Assembly: GCA_016714645.1 (NCBI GenBank)
Contig: JADKCI010000001.1
Span: forward strand, 620,001-684,000
Origin: Chromatiaceae bacterium
GTDB taxonomy: Bacteria; Pseudomonadota; Gammaproteobacteria; Chromatiales; Chromatiaceae
Length of the DNA stretch: 64,000 nucleotides
Direction of reading: 5' to 3'
Translations under genes and position numbers: made by a program
Part shown: piece by piece, positions 8,389-17,222 of the stretch
Layout of the letters: each line of letters opens with the position of its first letter
Numbering within the stretch: the first letter of the stretch is position 1
The notes under the pieces: model-generated
Told to the model about the DNA's origin: nothing
What the model saw: only the letters and a program-made list of their open reading frames with translations
The model's database searches: none

Positions 8389-11300
8389 ATGACCGATCAT
8401 ATCAGTGTAATCATCCGGAGCATGGGACGTTCATGCCTTGCCGAATCTATTGCCTCGGCCGCAAACCAAGCGATCGAGGATCTCGAAATTATTGTTGTGG
8501 ATTCCCTGGGTAAGGATCATCCAGAACTTCCTGATGGCTCTGGCCCGGCCCGGATTCGATTGATAGCCACGGGAGCAAGGCTGTCTCGCCCAGCCGCAGC
8601 CAATGTTGGCCTGTCCGCTGCCCAAGGCGACCTGCTGATTTTTCTGGATGATGATGATCTCTTTCTTGAAGGTCATCTTTCTGGCCTGAGAAACACACTG
8701 CTAACTCATCCCGAGGCGCCAGCCTGTTACACCGGGGTACGCCTCATTGATGCTGCTGGAAATGAGCTTGATGTGTACAACGCCCCTTTTAACTCTATAT
8801 ACTTATTGGGGAATAATGCTTTCCCTATTAACTCGGTTCTTTTTCGTCGGTCCGCCGTTTTGGATTGTAAATTCGACGAAACTCTTGATATCTATGAAGA
8901 CTGGGATTTCTGGCTTCAATTGATCCGAAAAGGACCATTTGTACATCACGATGCGGTTACCGCTCTGTATCGAGTTGGCTTAAGTCAGTCAGGATTAAAT
9001 ATTGCGGCAAATAATCATCTGCGATGGACGGGGCGGAACAGTATTTATCAAAAGTGGAAAATGATCTGCAGTGGCGAGGAATGGAATGCGTTTATAGAGT
9101 CAAAATTGCATGACCTGAATGAATTGAGATGTGAATTAATGGAAAAAGACCGCGCGCAAGAGCAATTTAAAGATCAATTATTTAAAGTAGAAAGTGTCCG
9201 CAATGAACTTCAAAATGCTTTGGAACTCTCGCGTGAAGAAAACGCTAGGGTAGAGCAGCATTGCGATCACCTCGAAAACATTATGGACATTTCTCGTGAG
9301 CATAATGCAAGGGTGCAAAAGGATCGGGATCAACTCGACAATGCCCTGAAGTGTTCGCATGACCATCTCCGCCGGGTGGAAAAGGATCGCGATCAGCTAG
9401 AGCGGGATCGTGATTATTATCACCGCGTATTTTTGGATATCGAACAATCGGCATTCTGGCGTTTGACAGGGCCTCTACGTCATACGCTAATTCTCATTAA
9501 AAAACTACAGCCATCAACTGATATCATCTGGAGATCGATGCGGTGGGGTTTTCATAAGCTACCAGCATCCGAAGGTTCAAAACGCCGAATGCAGGATTGT
9601 TTATATCAAAGGATGCCACGATTATTCCGGGAACTCCCGTCCTACCAGTTTCGGGTGATGAATATTGCCCCGACAAGCTTTGCTGGTTCGGGTACAGCGA
9701 TTGATTCTTATTCTACCTTCGCCTTGGAGGATTTGCTGCCGTCGTGTTCGGTTTTGGATTTAAAAACCCCTGATATACAAGTCGATGTGATTATCCCTAT
9801 ATACGACGGAATCGAAACAACCCGACGTTGTTTGGAACGAGTCATTAATGCCAAAACACGGATTGAAAATCGAATTATTCTAATCAATGACGCATCACCG
9901 CGCCCGGAAATTCGTTCTCTCCTGGATGCGCTGCCGCGGAACGAGAGACTCCTGGTTCTGCATAATGACGAGAATCTTGGGTTTACCGCCACGGTCAACC
10001 GGGGTATGGTGCTATCCAAGGAGCACGATGTCGTTCTGCTTAATAGCGACACCGAAGTTCCCGACGGCTGGCTGGATAGGTTGGTTGCCCAGGCCTATCA
10101 ATCACCGACCATCGGTACCGTCACCCCCTTTTCCAACAATGCGACAATTTGCAGCTATCCGAACTTACCAGGCGAGGCACGATTCCCGGATGGCGAAACA
10201 CTGGAGACGCTGGATTTATTGATCCAGGAAGTGAATCGGGGGCGGTTCACTGATCTGCCTACCGCCGTTGGCTTTTGCATGTACATCAAGCGCGGCTGTT
10301 TGAATAGCGTTGGGCTTTTCGATGTGGAAACCTTTGGAAGAGGTTATGGCGAGGAAAATGATTTCTGTTTGCGGGCCAGTCTCCAGGGTTGGAGGCACAT
10401 CCTTGCGGCCGATCTCTTTGTTTTCCATGCGGGAGAGGTCAGTTTTGGAACGGGAAGCAGTCCCTCGAAGCTATACGCGGCCGGCATTATTCGTGAACGA
10501 TATCCTGATTATGAGGCCAATGTCGCTGACTTTGTAAGGAGGGATCCGGCTCGTCCATGGCGGCTGGCACTAACAGCGGCTCGATTGCGTAGGCGGAGCC
10601 AACCCGTCATCCTCATGATTTCCCATGGACTTGGTGGCGGGGTCGATAAGCATTTGCGTGATTTGGCTCCTATATTAAGCGATGAAGGAGCTCGGGTGCT
10701 GATCCTGCGTTCCATGCCAGGGAAACCCCAGCTTGCCGCTCTTGAACTGGTTCATGGGGCGGATGAATTTACTATCCAGATCCCAACGGGAGATCAAGCC
10801 AGATTAGCAGAGATAATCAAGGCATTTGGCGTCAGCCTTGTGCATATTCACCATATCATGCACTGGGCCATCGATTTACAGGCCTTGCTTGCCCGACTGA
10901 GTCTCCCCTTTCTGTTCACTGTTCATGACTACTATACGCTCTGTCCACGAGTGAATCTGATGGGTCCGCTGCATTCGGCTTACTGTGGCGAACCGGATCA
11001 GAACGGGTGCCTTGAATGTCTTAAGGAATTGCCCCGATCGGAAACCACGGATATATTTTATTGGCGTGCCCGTCATGCATGGTTGTTTCATGATGCCCTG
11101 ACAATTATCTGCCCAAGTCAGGACGCGGCATCCAGATGCTTAAAATACTATCCCCAGGCTTATGCGAGGATGCGGTCTGTGTATCACGAACCGTTGCCGT
11201 CGGATAATATTACTCCTCTATCTTATGAAATTAACGCGAATCAACCCCTCCGGGTTGTTGTTCTGGGTGTTTTGGCTCGTCATAAGGGGCTTGATCTGGT

Positions 11301-12819
11301 TCTGGATTTGGCGAGGTTGGCGGTTCGGCGGAAATACCCGATCCAAATTATCTTGGTTGGATTTTCCACGGAGATCGTTCCGAATGCCCTCAATGGCGTG
11401 ATATCTCAAACGGGTACCTACACTGATCAAGAACTTAACCGCCTTATCCTGGAAAAGCGACCACATCTGGTTTGGTTTCCTTCGCGGTGCCCGGAAACCT
11501 ATAGTTATACCTTGACTACCGTACTCAACATGGGGCTCCCCATTCTTGCCCCGCGCCTGGGAGCCTTTCCCGAACGATTGCGTCACTACACCATCGCCTG
11601 GGGTTATGATGTCGATGCGACAACCACGGTGCTTCTTTCTTGGTTGGAGCGCTTTAAAGGTTTGCGACTCAAGGGAGCTTGGCCTGAGGCGGATGCTCAA
11701 GTATCCCCCATACAGCCTTTAGCCGAAGACGTATCCTGGTACCTAGCTAATTATTTGGCATTGACCAGTGGTGATGGCGATGTTCGTCCCTTTGACCTGA
11801 GCCATGACCCTAATTCAGTGGTCGTGGTTTCGGATCAGCTCGGATCGCACCCTAGCCCCTGTGGCTATATTCGTTTGCTGATGCCGCTGGCTGCCAGTAT
11901 CCAAAATCCCTCTTTTCGATTTGCATCCCCAGATGCCGCCTTGCACTATCGGGTAACAAATATCATAACCCAAAGATTGGCATTCCCGGATCGGTCAAGT
12001 TTGGATGGGTTACTACACAAGATAAGTCAGCAGGGTTGTCGGTTGATTTACGATCTTGATGATGACCTCCTGGCATTGGATAGCTCCCATGGCGAGGAAG
12101 GCCATTATCGCCGGATGAAAGGCCTAGTGGCGGATTTGATAAAAAATGCTAGCGAGGTTTGGGTATCGACCCCTGAACTCGCAGATCGGATTTCTGGATT
12201 AAATTCTCATTTCAGGGTAATCCCCAATCGCCTGGGGAAGATCCTCTGGCGCCTTTTGGAAAATAATTTATCCGACGACCAGCCGTTACGCATCCTGTAT
12301 ATGGGGACCATGACCCACGCTCGGGATTGGAAGATGGTTGAGCCAGCGCTAAAGCGAGTTATCAGTCGTCATGGCCCAAAAGTAGAGATACACCTTGTGG
12401 GTATTGATGAAGTCAATCGCCTCCCGTCTTGGGCCATCCTGCATCAGCCGCCTCCGGGTGTGGCGATAGTCTATCCCGCCTTCGTTCACTGGCTGCAAAG
12501 CCTGGCGCCGTTTTCCGTTGGGATCGCGCCTTTGACCCCCGATGCATTCAATACTGCCAAAAGTGGTATTAAATTCATGGACTATACCGCACTTGGCGCG
12601 GTTACCCTGGCCTCCGATCTTCTTCCCTACCAAGAAGTTATCCGTCATGGTGAAAATGGCATCCTGGTACCAGGTCAGTCTAGCGAGCCCTGGGAGCAGG
12701 CACTAGAAATGGTCATTGGGAGTCAGGAGTTGCGGCAGAGGTTATTGCTTCAGGCGCGACAAGATTGGTTACTTCATCACAGCTATGGCTCCTCGTTGGA
12801 GTGCATCTTACCTATTTAG
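8389..12819 (+). CDS. Giant glycosyltransferase with four catalytic domains (GT2-GT2-GT4-GT4)
   Basis: The 1476-residue product contains, in order: a GT2 domain (about 4-230; LLIFLDDDDLF, YEDWDFWL), a charged coiled coil with repeating RDQLE-type heptads (about 245-345), the linker QSAFWRLTGPLR (about 353), a second GT2 domain (about 464-720; VIIPIYDG, VLLNSDTE, GYGEENDFCLRA), a GT4 domain (about 740-1110; ISHGLGGGVDKHL) and a second GT4-like domain (about 1144-1476; RLIYDLDDDL, SGIKFMDYTALGAV). It probably adds several sugars in sequence to one glycan, in the manner of polymerising O-antigen transferases. There is no membrane segment; it is likely cytosolic and held at the membrane by partners. 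Base composition is below that of core genes. Confidence 0.88.
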   Translation: MTDHISVIIRSMGRSCLAESIASAANQAIEDLEIIVVDSLGKDHPELPDGSGPARIRLIATGARLSRPAAANVGLSAAQGDLLIFLDDDDLFLEGHLSGLRNTLLTHPEAPACYTGVRLIDAAGNELDVYNAPFNSIYLLGNNAFPINSVLFRRSAVLDCKFDETLDIYEDWDFWLQLIRKGPFVHHDAVTALYRVGLSQSGLNIAANNHLRWTGRNSIYQKWKMICSGEEWNAFIESKLHDLNELRCELMEKDRAQEQFKDQLFKVESVRNELQNALELSREENARVEQHCDHLENIMDISREHNARVQKDRDQLDNALKCSHDHLRRVEKDRDQLERDRDYYHRVFLDIEQSAFWRLTGPLRHTLILIKKLQPSTDIIWRSMRWGFHKLPASEGSKRRMQDCLYQRMPRLFRELPSYQFRVMNIAPTSFAGSGTAIDSYSTFALEDLLPSCSVLDLKTPDIQVDVIIPIYDGIETTRRCLERVINAKTRIENRIILINDASPRPEIRSLLDALPRNERLLVLHNDENLGFTATVNRGMVLSKEHDVVLLNSDTEVPDGWLDRLVAQAYQSPTIGTVTPFSNNATICSYPNLPGEARFPDGETLETLDLLIQEVNRGRFTDLPTAVGFCMYIKRGCLNSVGLFDVETFGRGYGEENDFCLRASLQGWRHILAADLFVFHAGEVSFGTGSSPSKLYAAGIIRERYPDYEANVADFVRRDPARPWRLALTAARLRRRSQPVILMISHGLGGGVDKHLRDLAPILSDEGARVLILRSMPGKPQLAALELVHGADEFTIQIPTGDQARLAEIIKAFGVSLVHIHHIMHWAIDLQALLARLSLPFLFTVHDYYTLCPRVNLMGPLHSAYCGEPDQNGCLECLKELPRSETTDIFYWRARHAWLFHDALTIICPSQDAASRCLKYYPQAYARMRSVYHEPLPSDNITPLSYEINANQPLRVVVLGVLARHKGLDLVLDLARLAVRRKYPIQIILVGFSTEIVPNALNGVISQTGTYTDQELNRLILEKRPHLVWFPSRCPETYSYTLTTVLNMGLPILAPRLGAFPERLRHYTIAWGYDVDATTTVLLSWLERFKGLRLKGAWPEADAQVSPIQPLAEDVSWYLANYLALTSGDGDVRPFDLSHDPNSVVVVSDQLGSHPSPCGYIRLLMPLAASIQNPSFRFASPDAALHYRVTNIITQRLAFPDRSSLDGLLHKISQQGCRLIYDLDDDLLALDSSHGEEGHYRRMKGLVADLIKNASEVWVSTPELADRISGLNSHFRVIPNRLGKILWRLLENNLSDDQPLRILYMGTMTHARDWKMVEPALKRVISRHGPKVEIHLVGIDEVNRLPSWAILHQPPPGVAIVYPAFVHWLQSLAPFSVGIAPLTPDAFNTAKSGIKFMDYTALGAVTLASDLLPYQEVIRHGENGILVPGQSSEPWEQALEMVIGSQELRQRLLLQARQDWLLHHSYGSSLECILPI

Positions 12820-12937
12820 TTATTCGAATTACCGAGAGAAGGGAATGATCGGGTTAGGTCTGTCGGGCCGCTATGTTGAATCAGCATTTTTGTCCTTGCT
12901 CCGGAATAACTGATTGAGTAGGAATTGTGCTCGTGCC

Positions 12938-13669
12938 TTAATCCCTCAGGTCGCCCCACAGGGCCTGGACAATGGCAAGGGCCGCTAGCGGGGCCGTCTC
13001 GGTGCGCAGGATGCGCGTACCGAGACGCACGCCGGTGAAGCCGCTTTGGTAGGCGCGCTCGCGTTCAGTGGGGGCCAGGCCCCCTTCGGGTCCGATCAGC
13101 AGGGTCAGGGCCGGCCCTGGCCGGGCGAGGCTGGGCAGGGAGCGGCGGGCGCGATGATCCAACAGCAGGGGGCAGGGGTGTCCCTGGACGACCCAGGTAT
13201 CCAGAACCTGGACGGGGTTCAGCCGGGGTAGGCGCCGACGTCCGCTTTGTTCGCAAGCGGCAATCAGGATGCCCTGCCAGTGCTCCTGGCGGTTGGCCAG
13301 GCGGTCACCGGCCAACCGCACCATGACGCGTCCGGCGAAGAGGGGCGTGACCTCGGCGACGCCCAACTCAACCGCCTTTTGGATCGAGAAGTCCATGCGC
13401 TCGCCCTTGGAGATACCGATCCCCAGGTGGACGCCGAGGGGCAAGGGGGGTTCGGGCTCCCCTGGCTCGCCAATCCGGATCACTACCCCCTGCCGGTGGG
13501 CGGTGAGTATCGCGGCGGGATAATCACGGCCATCGCCATTAAAGACGATGAAGGCGTCACCGGGCCGCAGGCGCAACACCTGAACCAGGTGCTGGACCGC
13601 CGGGGCGGGCAGGGACAGGTCCTGATCGGCCGCCAACGGCAGATCCACATAAACCCGGGTCCGGCGCAT
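12938..13669 (-). CDS. rsmE: 16S rRNA m3U1498 methyltransferase
   Basis: The 243-residue product matches RsmE, which methylates N3 of U1498 in 16S rRNA of the 30S subunit using S-adenosylmethionine. It has the N-terminal PUA-like region (MRRTRVYVDLPL; HLVQVLRLRPGD) and the C-terminal SPOUT knot with LLIGPEGGL and LGTRILRTETAPLAAL, the SAM-binding signature. Length is normal. An AAAGGA ribosome binding site precedes the ATG. The stop codon of the upstream DUF423 gene lies 6 bases before this start, so the two are probably cotranscribed. Confidence 0.97.
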   Translation of the reverse strand: MRRTRVYVDLPLAADQDLSLPAPAVQHLVQVLRLRPGDAFIVFNGDGRDYPAAILTAHRQGVVIRIGEPGEPEPPLPLGVHLGIGISKGERMDFSIQKAVELGVAEVTPLFAGRVMVRLAGDRLANRQEHWQGILIAACEQSGRRRLPRLNPVQVLDTWVVQGHPCPLLLDHRARRSLPSLARPGPALTLLIGPEGGLAPTERERAYQSGFTGVRLGTRILRTETAPLAALAIVQALWGDLRD

Positions 13670-13675
13670 GGTCCT

Positions 13676-14053
13676 TTAACCCTGCCGCCAGAGACCGAAG
13701 GCCAGCAGCAGCCAGCCAAGGATGAGCAGGGCACCGCCCATGGGCGTGACCATGCCCAAGGAGGGCATGTCCAGCAAGACCCGTAAGAAGAGGCTACCGC
13801 TGAAAATGGTCGTGCCCAGGAGGAATGCCTGGCCCGCCAGGGTTAGCGAACGACGGGGGGAGGGTTGGCTCTCGATGAGCATGCCGGTGGCCAGCAGGGC
13901 CAGGGCGTGCACGGCGAGATACTGGGTGGCCGTGCCCCAGTGGGCCAGGAGCTCGGGGGCCAGCCGGGCCTTGAGGGCATGGGCGCCAAAGGCACCCAAG
14001 GCCACCGCTAGGGCGCCATAGAGGGCGCCGCAGGTCAGAAGGATGCGCTGCAT
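13676..14053 (-). CDS. DUF423 (YgdD/YwdK-like) inner-membrane protein
   Basis: The 125-residue product has four predicted membrane helices and the family signature LGAFGAHALK near the N-terminus (about residues 20-29). Members are small integral membrane proteins of unknown function found across Proteobacteria and Firmicutes. GGAGG lies 9 bases before the ATG, supporting the start. It is the first gene of a two-gene transcript with rsmE; the pairing gives no clear clue to function. Confidence 0.92.
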   Translation of the reverse strand: MQRILLTCGALYGALAVALGAFGAHALKARLAPELLAHWGTATQYLAVHALALLATGMLIESQPSPRRSLTLAGQAFLLGTTIFSGSLFLRVLLDMPSLGMVTPMGGALLILGWLLLAFGLWRQG

Positions 14054-14629
14054 GAATTTGTGCCTCCTGCTTGGTCGCGAGGCCCCTTACCTGACCAGCC
14101 CAGCCCGAGGGGTGGCGGGTCATTGATTGGGTGGGAAGGACCCAGTACGACGGCGACAAGGGGTGTCAGGTGGTGGGTCTCAAGGGGGCGAAGGCGAGGG
14201 AGTGGGGCAGATGTCATGATCCAATCGCTATCTCAGAGTGGGTAGAGGCCTCGCCGCCATGCCTGGAGAGGTTAAACCCAAAAATCGCTTCTGGCCAGGG
14301 CCTTGAATCCGATGGGCTCCGGCCACACCGCCCGCCGGGGTCCTTCAGAAGCCTCTAATAAGGTTATTTTATGATTCAGGGCAAAAAACTGTTTTGACAC
14401 TTGCCCTTGCCTCTCTCTAATCTATCCATATTAGCGTCATCGGGATGGCGGCCAGACGGGCAAAAGCTCATCTCCTCGCCAGGACAGGACCGCCGATTGG
14501 ACGCCGAGTCAGGGAGGACTCGATGAGTACGTGTCGACGTCGCCTGACCGCTGGGGGCTGGGTGCCGTCATACGTCTTCGCCAGAATCGGCGACATTCGC
14601 TGCGGTACAACGTTAGGAGAAAGAACACC
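14054..14629 (+). promoter_or_regulatory. Long upstream and leader region of aprBA
   Basis: These 576 bases hold no convincing conventional gene. The distal half carries nothing recognised. A good sigma70-type promoter (14394-14421) would give a leader of about 200 nucleotides before aprB. Within the leader, AGGGAGGA (14511-14518) sits four bases before an ATG at 14523 that opens a 64-codon frame overlapping the start of aprB in another frame. The aprB ribosome binding site TTAGGAGA lies about 8 bases before ATG 14630. Confidence 0.5.
14394..14421 (+). promoter_or_regulatory. Candidate sigma70 promoter for aprBA
   Basis: A perfect TTGACA at 14394-14399 is followed after 16 bases by TCTAAT at 14416-14421, five of six matches to TATAAT. 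It faces aprB and is the best promoter match in the upstream region, fitting a highly expressed energy-metabolism operon. Confidence 0.6.
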
Positions 14630-15115
14630 ATGCCAACTTTTGTGCGTACTGACAAGTGCGATGGCTGCAAGGGCCAGGATAAAACCGCTTGCATGTACAT
14701 CTGCCCCCACGACCTGATGAAGCTCGATCGTGACGGTTCCGACACTGGCCATGCTATGAAGGCCTTTAACCAGGAGCCCGAGCAGTGCTGGGAATGTTAC
14801 TCCTGCGTCAAGATCTGCCCGCAGCAGGCCATTGAGTGCCGGCATTACGCGGACATCGTGCCCCTGGGTGGCTCCGTCCAGCCCCTGCGTGGTTCCGACT
14901 CCATCATGTGGACTATCAAATTCCGCAACGGCACCCTCAAGCGCTTCAAGTTTCCCATCCGCACCACCCCGGAAGGCTCCATCGATCCTTACGGCGGCAA
15001 GCCTACTGCCTCCCTGGCCAACATCGCGGCGACCGGTTTCTTCACCGGCAGTGCCGATGGCGGCGTGACCAAGGGTTATCGTCCTGGTAATCCCGCCGAA
15101 CTGATCCGCAAGTAA
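14630..15115 (+). CDS. aprB: Adenylylsulfate reductase, beta (ferredoxin-like) subunit
   Basis: The 161-residue protein is the iron-sulfur subunit of dissimilatory APS reductase. Two [4Fe-4S] motifs are visible: CDGCKGQDKTACMYICP near residues 9-25 and CWECYSCVKICP near 55-66. The C-terminal tail wraps the alpha subunit in known structures. It passes electrons between the FAD of AprA and a membrane partner; in sulfur oxidisers the enzyme converts AMP and sulfite to APS in the cytoplasm. A longer in-frame start (GTG 14531) is rejected because the conserved N-terminus MPTFVRTDKCDGC begins at 14630, right after TTAGGAGA. aprA follows 22 bases downstream. No aprM or qmo genes lie beside it. Confidence 0.97.
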   Translation: MPTFVRTDKCDGCKGQDKTACMYICPHDLMKLDRDGSDTGHAMKAFNQEPEQCWECYSCVKICPQQAIECRHYADIVPLGGSVQPLRGSDSIMWTIKFRNGTLKRFKFPIRTTPEGSIDPYGGKPTASLANIAATGFFTGSADGGVTKGYRPGNPAELIRK

Positions 15116-15137
15116 AAAATTAGAGAGAGATAGAGAA

Positions 15138-17159
15138 ATGGCTGGTGAATTTGGAAATCCGGAGATCGTCCAGGAAGAGGTTGACATCCTCTTGATCGGC
15201 GGTGGCATGGCCTGCTGCGGTGCTGGCTACGAAATCATGCAATGGGCGGATGCCGCCAAGAAGGAAACGGGCATCGATCTGAAGATCAGGTTGGTTGATA
15301 AGGCCGCCATGGACCGCTCCGGCGCCGTGGCCCAGGGTCTGTCCGCCATCAACACCTATATCGGTTCCGAGCAGGACCCGGCGGACTATGCCCGTATGGT
15401 CTCCAACGACCTCATGGGCATCACCCGTGACGACCTGGCCTATGACGTGGGCCGTCATGTCGATGACTCCGTGCATCTCTTCGAGGAGTGGGGCCTGCCC
15501 ATCTGGAAGCTTGACGAGAACGGCGAGCGTCACGATGGCTCCAAGGGCATGACCCCGCTGAAGGATGGCGGCAAGCCCGTCCGTTCCGGCAAGTGGCAGA
15601 TCATGATCAACGGCGAGTCCTACAAGTGGATCGTCGCCGAGGCGGCTAAGAAGGTCCTGGGCTCCGACCGCGTTCAGGAGCGCATCTTTATCGTCAAGCT
15701 GGTCAACGATAAGAATGACAAGAACCGCATCGCTGGTGCCGTCGGTTTCTCCGTTCGCGACCACAAGGTCGTGGTTTACAAGGCCAAGGCCATCCTCCTG
15801 GCCGCCGGTGGCTGCGTCAACATCTTCCGTCCCCGCTCCGTCGGCGAGGGCACGGGCCGCGCCTGGTATCCGGTGTGGAACGCTGGCTCGACCTACGCCA
15901 TGGCCGCCGAGGCCGGTGCCGAGTTGACCATGATGGAAAACCGCTTCGTGCCCGCCCGCTTCAAGGACGGTTACGGCCCGGTCGGCGCCTGGTTCCTGCT
16001 CTTCAAGGCCCAGGCCACCAACGCCTACGGCGAAGTTTACATGGTCAAGAACAAGGAGATGTTGAACGACTATCCTCCTTATGGCCAGGCCGCCGTGCCA
16101 GCCTCTTGCCTGCGTAACCACCTCATGCTCAAGGAGATGAAGGAAGGCCGCGGTCCCATCTACATGGATACCGTGACCGCCCTGGCCAAGCTGCGCGAGA
16201 CCCTGTCGCCCCGCGAGGTCAAGCACCTCGAGGCCGAGGCTTGGGAAGACTTCCTGGACATGTGTGTTGGCCAGTGCGGTATCTGGGTTGGCGAGAACGT
16301 CGAGCCGGAGAAGAAGAACTCCGAGCTGATGCCGACCGAGCCCTACCTGCTGGGTTCTCACTCCGGCTGCTGCGGCATCTGGGCCTCCGGTCCCGTCGAT
16401 GTTGGCGCCCCCACGGAGGAGCTCCATTCCGAAAAGGGCAAGATCCCCGCTCACCTGCCGCAGGGCTGGAACTGGGGTTACCGTGGCATGACCACCATCA
16501 AGGGTCTCTTCACGGCCGGTGATGGCGTGGGTGCCTCGGGTCACAAGTTCTCCTCCGGCTCCCATGCCGAGGGCCGCATGGCCGCCAAGTCCATGGTCCA
16601 GTATTGCATCGACAATAAGGACATGAAGCCCGAGCTGGATACGGACCCCGCCGTCCTGGTCGAGCAGATTTATGCGCCGGTGCGTAACTTCATGGAGCAT
16701 AAGGATTATAGCACCGCCATAGATGTGAACCCACACTACATCACCCCCAAGATGCTGCAGTTCCGTCTGCAGAAGATCATGGATGAGTATGTAGCCGGCG
16801 TCGCCACCTACTACACCACCAACGCCAACATGTTGACGGTGGCGGAAGAGAAGCTGGAGATGCTGAAGGAAGATGCGGCCAAGATGCGTGCCAAGGACCT
16901 GCACGAGTTGCTCCGCGCCTGGGAGAACTACCATCGCATCCTCACCGCCGAGGCCCACATGAAGCACATCCAGTTCCGCGAGGAGAGCCGTTACCCCGGC
17001 TTCTACTATCGGATGGACAAGAACTTCGTGGACGAGGAGAACTGGCACTGCTTTGTCAACTCCATCTACGACAAGGAGACCAAGGCCTGGACCTGCTTCA
17101 AGCGCGCCCATGTTGATCTGGTCGACAAGTCCAAGCTGTTCAAGGCCGCCGCGCACTAG
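15138..17159 (+). CDS. aprA: Adenylylsulfate reductase, alpha (FAD) subunit
   Basis: The 673-residue flavoprotein is the catalytic subunit of APS reductase, belonging to the fumarate reductase/succinate dehydrogenase flavoprotein superfamily. It shows the dinucleotide-binding start DILLIGGGMACCGAGYE (about 16-32), DRSGAVAQGLSAIN and the conserved HSGCCGIWASGPVDVG and ASGHKFSSGSHAEGR segments that help form the active site and FAD pocket. With AprB it interconverts APS and AMP plus sulfite. Length is normal. The start follows a purine-rich GAGAGATAGAGAA stretch. Codon use is strongly biased to C-ending codons, consistent with high expression. A strong terminator lies immediately downstream, so the operon is probably aprBA only. 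Confidence 0.98.
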   Translation: MAGEFGNPEIVQEEVDILLIGGGMACCGAGYEIMQWADAAKKETGIDLKIRLVDKAAMDRSGAVAQGLSAINTYIGSEQDPADYARMVSNDLMGITRDDLAYDVGRHVDDSVHLFEEWGLPIWKLDENGERHDGSKGMTPLKDGGKPVRSGKWQIMINGESYKWIVAEAAKKVLGSDRVQERIFIVKLVNDKNDKNRIAGAVGFSVRDHKVVVYKAKAILLAAGGCVNIFRPRSVGEGTGRAWYPVWNAGSTYAMAAEAGAELTMMENRFVPARFKDGYGPVGAWFLLFKAQATNAYGEVYMVKNKEMLNDYPPYGQAAVPASCLRNHLMLKEMKEGRGPIYMDTVTALAKLRETLSPREVKHLEAEAWEDFLDMCVGQCGIWVGENVEPEKKNSELMPTEPYLLGSHSGCCGIWASGPVDVGAPTEELHSEKGKIPAHLPQGWNWGYRGMTTIKGLFTAGDGVGASGHKFSSGSHAEGRMAAKSMVQYCIDNKDMKPELDTDPAVLVEQIYAPVRNFMEHKDYSTAIDVNPHYITPKMLQFRLQKIMDEYVAGVATYYTTNANMLTVAEEKLEMLKEDAAKMRAKDLHELLRAWENYHRILTAEAHMKHIQFREESRYPGFYYRMDKNFVDEENWHCFVNSIYDKETKAWTCFKRAHVDLVDKSKLFKAAAH

Positions 17160-17181
17160 TGACTAGTCGCTAGTCGAGGAA

Positions 17182-17210
17182 CCGGGCGCCCACGAGGCGC
17201 CCGGTTTTTT
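17182..17210 (+). terminator. Rho-independent terminator of aprBA
   Basis: A perfect 9-bp GC-rich stem (CCGGGCGCC / GGCGCCCGG) with loop CACGA is followed by six T residues, 22 bases after the aprA stop codon. Confidence 0.93.
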
Positions 17211-17222
17211 GAGAGACCCATC

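Noticed and set aside
15120..17156. A 678-codon open frame antisense to aprA
   Set aside because: It mirrors the C-ending codon bias of aprA, has no ribosome binding site and no family resemblance.
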